A program made the translations under genes and the position numbers. 64,000 nucleotides of DNA from Balanoglossus misakiensis (taxonomy: Eukaryota; Hemichordata), in contig CM082583.2 of the NCBI GenBank assembly GCA_040954595.2, positions 13,578,001 to 13,642,000 of the forward strand. The letters are read 5' to 3'. Numbering within the stretch: position 1 is the first letter of the stretch; every line of letters begins with the position of its first letter. Positions 60,101 to 64,000 of this stretch are shown one piece after another. Under the pieces are notes generated by a model that was given only the letters and a program-made list of their open reading frames with translations, did not search any database and was not told the origin of the DNA.

Positions 60101-63100
60101 ATCCACACTTGGAAATGCTATACTATGTTGTATGTATGTGTGCACGTCTACGTTCATGGTATGATCCCAGAAAAAACATCAGCATATTTTGTTTTTATGA
60201 TGCATGTATGAAGACATTTCAGAGAGTGTCTTATTATTTGCAGGAGGTAACCTTGCAACAGAAAACAGACAGAAAGAGTTAGTTGATAAAGAGATAATAG
60301 TACTTACAAAGGTGGTAAGTGTGATTTTGATAATTATACATTACTGTTTGTGCCATTGAAGTGTTCATATTTTATGCAAGATAGGATTAGCCCTCTGTAG
60401 ACATGATGATTTATTTTGTTTAAGTGAGCAAAGATAGCACAAGTAAGGACCAAATAACGTCAAATCTTTTTTTACTCCTTTTTTCAGCTGTTGGATTGCC
60501 AGTCAACACACCCAATGTTCTATGTTGGCTTCATCAGTCAATCATTAGAGTTTGCAACCACCTACGCATTTACAGAAGCTAGTGTTGGGCTTTCATTTGA
60601 ACGCTTTACAGTGAACTGTATGAATCTCATGAAAGCAATTATCCGATGTGACTCATACAGACCAGCTAAGACTATTGAAGAAACTAAAAATCCTCAAACA
60701 ATAGCAGCTCATAAGGTAGGTTTTTGATGAGTTTTCAACCAGCTATTGTACAACACTATTTTTTTTTATTCTACCATATTTACTATTTCTTTTAGATGCA
60801 AGATCTGCCATGTGCCAACCTGCTTCACTGTATTTTAGGATCATGTTAGTTCAGACACATGAGCTAACATTGTACCGATGTCTTTTTGTGTGTGTGTTTG
60901 TGACTGTTACACAAGGTCTCAAGAATGGCTGAATAGATGCAAATATGTTTCACAGATACAGTTTTAAGAATAGCAAGAGCTGATTAGGAACTATCTACAG
61001 ATAGCAATCTCAAAATGTTGTGATAGTAGTAGGAGTTGCATGTCAATTATCTGCTCATTTGCATGTTTCATAAATTTTTGTAATTAATATAATTTTTGTA
61101 ATTTCTGTAGATTTGATAAAACCTACCGCTCAAATATTGCAGAAGCTATTCTATAAAAATGTCAATGTTGTCAGTATAATTGATTTATATTTTTCATTTT
61201 CAGATTAAAACTGAATTTTTCACTTGTGCCACATTGCATGAAATCTGCAAAAGACTTATTTCTCATTACTTCTTGCTGACAGAGGAGGTAAGTAATTGCA
61301 TAAAAGCAGACAAACTATATGATGGAAGTGACATTAGTCATTCACAAAAAGTGTTGCTTTAATACACATAAATGTATAACTATAAATTCAATACAACTGT
61401 TTCTATCTTATTGAAACTTGAAGCTTACTCTTCAAGATTTTGCATCTGGGTTCACATACAAGGAGAGTTTGAATAATCAATAACTTCCATCTTGCTTAAA
61501 GGAATTGCGTATGTGGGAGACTGATCCAGAAGGTTTCTGTGTTGATGAGGGTGGGGAATCATTCAAATTTAGTCTTCGGGTAAGTGTTATTTATCTTAAT
61601 TGTTTATATTTTTCTAATATACTGAGCTAGTACTAATTCAGTTGTGTGTGGCTGGACCACTCTTTTATTGATAACAACACCCTATATGAACGTTTTTAAA
61701 ATGACAGACCACACAAGTTATCAAGCTTCAAAACCTCCTTGGAAAGACTTGTTTTAGTTATGTAAGTTTTCACACAAAATATCTTTGGTATGTCCCTGTC
61801 TTTGTTTGCAAAATCCGTATGCATTTTACCATTAAAACAGTTAGAGCTGTATAAAAGTTTTGTACTGAACAATGATCATTTTGTCACTGTATAACCAGAG
61901 TATGCAAGTCTGATTTGGGGTAAAGCTGATATGCTGAAAGGTTCTGCTGTATTTGTATTCTGCAAAATATAAGGCTGTGAATAATAATACCGATTTCTTT
62001 CTGCTTTACAGCCATGTGTAGAAGTTCTGTTTCTGACTTTATTCCATGAATACAGGGAAACTCTGACACCATTGATAATTAACATCATTCAAAGCACACA
62101 AGGTGAGTTTAAAAGTAAACAAGATGTGACATTGCTAGCATGATGTGGATTTTTCTGAGTTCCTAGAAAAGAAAGATTTGTAGTTTGTAGTTCTAATTAC
62201 ATGTATGTGCAAACGTGTTTAACTCATCAAAAGGGTTATCATGGTCAGTGGAACATGAATCAATGTTCCACTGTTTTATCATATTATCTTATCAAATTTA
62301 TTGGTGATAATATTGATAATTATTTATTATCTCCATTTGGGTTAAACTTCATTGGTTATATCTGTATGTGATTTTCATATACTAGCTCCTAGCAAGGAAA
62401 TCACATCCAGAGATGTTTTTTTTTATGTCCACTGCCCCTTTAACAAGATATTTTGTTTTAACACTCTTATAGGTATGACAGATGTAGAAAATTTGTCAGC
62501 ATTGTTACATAAAGATGCAGGTAAGGATATATGTTTTGCAAATTACCAAAAAGCAAGCACTGGTGTGGTACCCCTTGCCCAGACTGAATTTCAGAAAACT
62601 GAAACATGATTAAGGTTCATGAAATCCTTATATCAGTTGTGATCTAGAGTGAATGGTAATTGTCAAGTCTGTCACATACAACATGTAGTACATATGGACA
62701 TACAAGGTATATAAATGTTTAGGTATTATTACCAAATGCATAGTCCATTGCCTGCAGCTTGAGGGAATCACTTTTCTTTAAGGTGATGGGGCGGTGACAT
62801 CACATCTGGCAAGTGACTTGACTCTTGAAATTATTTTCTCAGTGTATAACACTGCTGGTTTGGCAGCCTACGAATTATTTGATGACATCAATTTTGACCA
62901 CTGGCTGACGTCACAGCTACTGGCAGAGTTGCAAAATAAACATCCAAGGTAAGTTGGCATTTGGTTGTCAAGGTAACTTGAAAGTAATACCAAATAGATG
63001 GCCAGGGCTACATTTTTAAGTAACTTTGATATCAAACAAAATAAAAGACACAGTTGATGTACTTCTTTTTGTTTATTTTATTATCTTCATGTACATGTCT

Positions 63101-63693
63101 GCAGTTAGTTAATCTGAATCAGTACAATCATTTTAGTTCTGATTTTTTAATTTGCTGGAAAATATTGCTTTAAAAACATGCAGATAACATGCAGTGCCAT
63201 CTTCAGTAAAATTTCTCAGATTTGTCCATTAACAATTTCATTTTATTGTTGGTGTTTTGTATTGCACAGGTTTAAGTTAATCAGGAGAAGAGTGATATGG
63301 TTGATAGGACAGTGGGTTGGTGTCAAGCTGTCCACTGATCTAAGACCAACTGTCTATGAAGCATTATTGCCTCTGTTAGCTGATACTGAAGATACTGTTG
63401 TCAGAATAACAGCTGCACAAACCCTTAAAATATATATCCTTTATGACTTTCTGTTAATTGCAGTCAAACAGATACATTTTCCATTAGACAGACTTTGAAT
63501 TATGTTTTGAAAATAGAACCATGAAAACTGCAATAGGCTAGGATTTTATATCAAGAAATAAATCCAGATTATAAGATCTACAAAATACTTACTGAACAAA
63601 CTTTTACCAAAGCTCTTCGTGTAACTGTTTATTCCTTGACTGTATTTTCCACGTGTTGATGATTTTGAATTCAAGACAGAGCAGTTTATGCCT
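57147..63693 (+). CDS. IPO11: Importin-11 (IPO11), N-terminal part, gene runs off the window
   Basis: IPO11 is a karyopherin-beta nuclear import receptor (cargoes include E2 enzymes and rpL12 in mammals). Exons: 57147-57284, 57998-58098, 58345-58621, 58782-58911, 59223-59281, 59533-59581, 60244-60314, 60488-60715, 61204-61287, 61502-61579, 62012-62102, 62473-62520, 62843-62948, 63270-63433, 63653-63693. These give about 555 residues of the roughly 975 usual. Clear matches are LKPAEQQLRQWETQPGFYS, RWLAVLYFKNGVDRYWR (importin-N domain), HHVTKTLASKRLANDRKLF, HEICKRLISHYFLLTEEEL, GLAAYELFD and RRRVIWLIGQW, with HEAT-type helices throughout. All phases close. The intron before the last exon is AT-AC. 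No next exon is evident in 63694-64000. Confidence 0.95.
63434..63652 (+). other. U12-type AT-AC intron of IPO11
   Basis: This 219-nt intron begins ATATCCTTT, the U12 5' consensus. It contains TTCCTTGAC (63632-63640), a near-perfect U12 branch site whose A is 13 nt from the 3' end, and ends AC. Joining the flanks gives TLKI-C-VDDFEFKTEQF, in frame and colinear with importin-11. No GT-AG alternative restores that reading. Confidence 0.88.
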
Positions 63694-64000
63694 GTAAGTA
63701 TGACACTGACCAGTTGAAGAGCTTTTTTTGTATCATGGCCAAAAGAAAATAATAATAATACTTGTCAGTTAAGTTAGTGTCCTAATTTGTAGGCTGCACA
63801 AAATATTGGTGTAACTGTTAGAGGTAATATTGCCATATTTTCATTTTCTTTTCAATGTTGATTAACGTTACTTCTTTCTCTTCTATCCCTCACTTGATAA
63901 TTGAACAAAAGTTTATTATGTCTTTTTTATATACAACTCTTGCTCACTTTCTTGACAAATATTGAAATGTAACCAAACATGATGAAATTAAAAGTGTTTC

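Noticed and set aside
62783-62842. Alternative earlier start for IPO11 exon 13 at an upstream ag
   Set aside because: The extended frame adds residues absent from importin-11, whereas the acceptor at 62841-62842 gives KDAVYNTAGLAAYELFD, matching the family.
63694-64000. Next IPO11 exon
   Set aside because: Acceptor-like ag sites occur (for example near 63792), but the following sequence does not resemble the importin-11 continuation. It probably lies beyond the window.

Overview
This window is animal nuclear DNA. Genes are broken into many short exons with GT-AG introns, spacers and introns are AT-rich, and there are LINE, SINE and MITE remnants but no bacterial signals. The gene set (laminin alpha with LG1-5, KRTCAP2, NUDT12, importin-11, a glycine-receptor-type channel) and the moderate intron sizes fit an invertebrate, perhaps an invertebrate deuterostome such as a hemichordate or cephalochordate. 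The species cannot be fixed from the sequence alone.

Layout. 0.16-0.55 kb (-): small two-TM protein or terminal exon. 2.7-5.1 kb (+): seven-exon gene for an EMI-EGF-EGF-transmembrane protein. 5.4-8.6 kb (-): complete eight-exon glycine-receptor-like anion channel, convergent with the previous gene. 11.3-44.9 kb (+): one laminin alpha chain of the alpha3/alpha5/LanA type, 48 ordinary exons plus four candidate microexons, about 3,117 aa. 46.1-48.4 kb (+): KRTCAP2. 50.85-53.2 kb (+): NUDT12. 57.1 kb to the right edge (+): the first 15 coding exons of importin-11 (about 555 aa), with an AT-AC U12-type intron near the end. I joined exons by hand using splice sites, reading phase and family conservation. 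Phases close across every gene except one laminin junction near 43.25-43.65 kb.

The genes do not form one pathway. They cover extracellular matrix (laminin), surface adhesion or signalling (EMI-EGF), neurotransmission (channel), ER glycosylation (KRTCAP2), NAD(H) metabolism (NUDT12) and nuclear import (IPO11).

The most unusual DNA lies between genes at 49-55.6 kb. It holds a perfect 50-bp-arm foldback with a 9-bp target duplication, a 38-bp perfect palindrome, a TTAA-bounded element, and a 426-bp long-TIR MITE inserted inside an almost identical copy of itself. Both of those copies have 9-bp target duplications, and the pair sits in the arm of an older inverted-repeat element. Other mobile DNA lies in laminin introns: a TTAA element at 14.0 kb, a GC-rich TIR element at 16.4-17.6 kb, a tRNA-type SINE at 36.3 kb and an antisense LINE at 40.1-41.7 kb.
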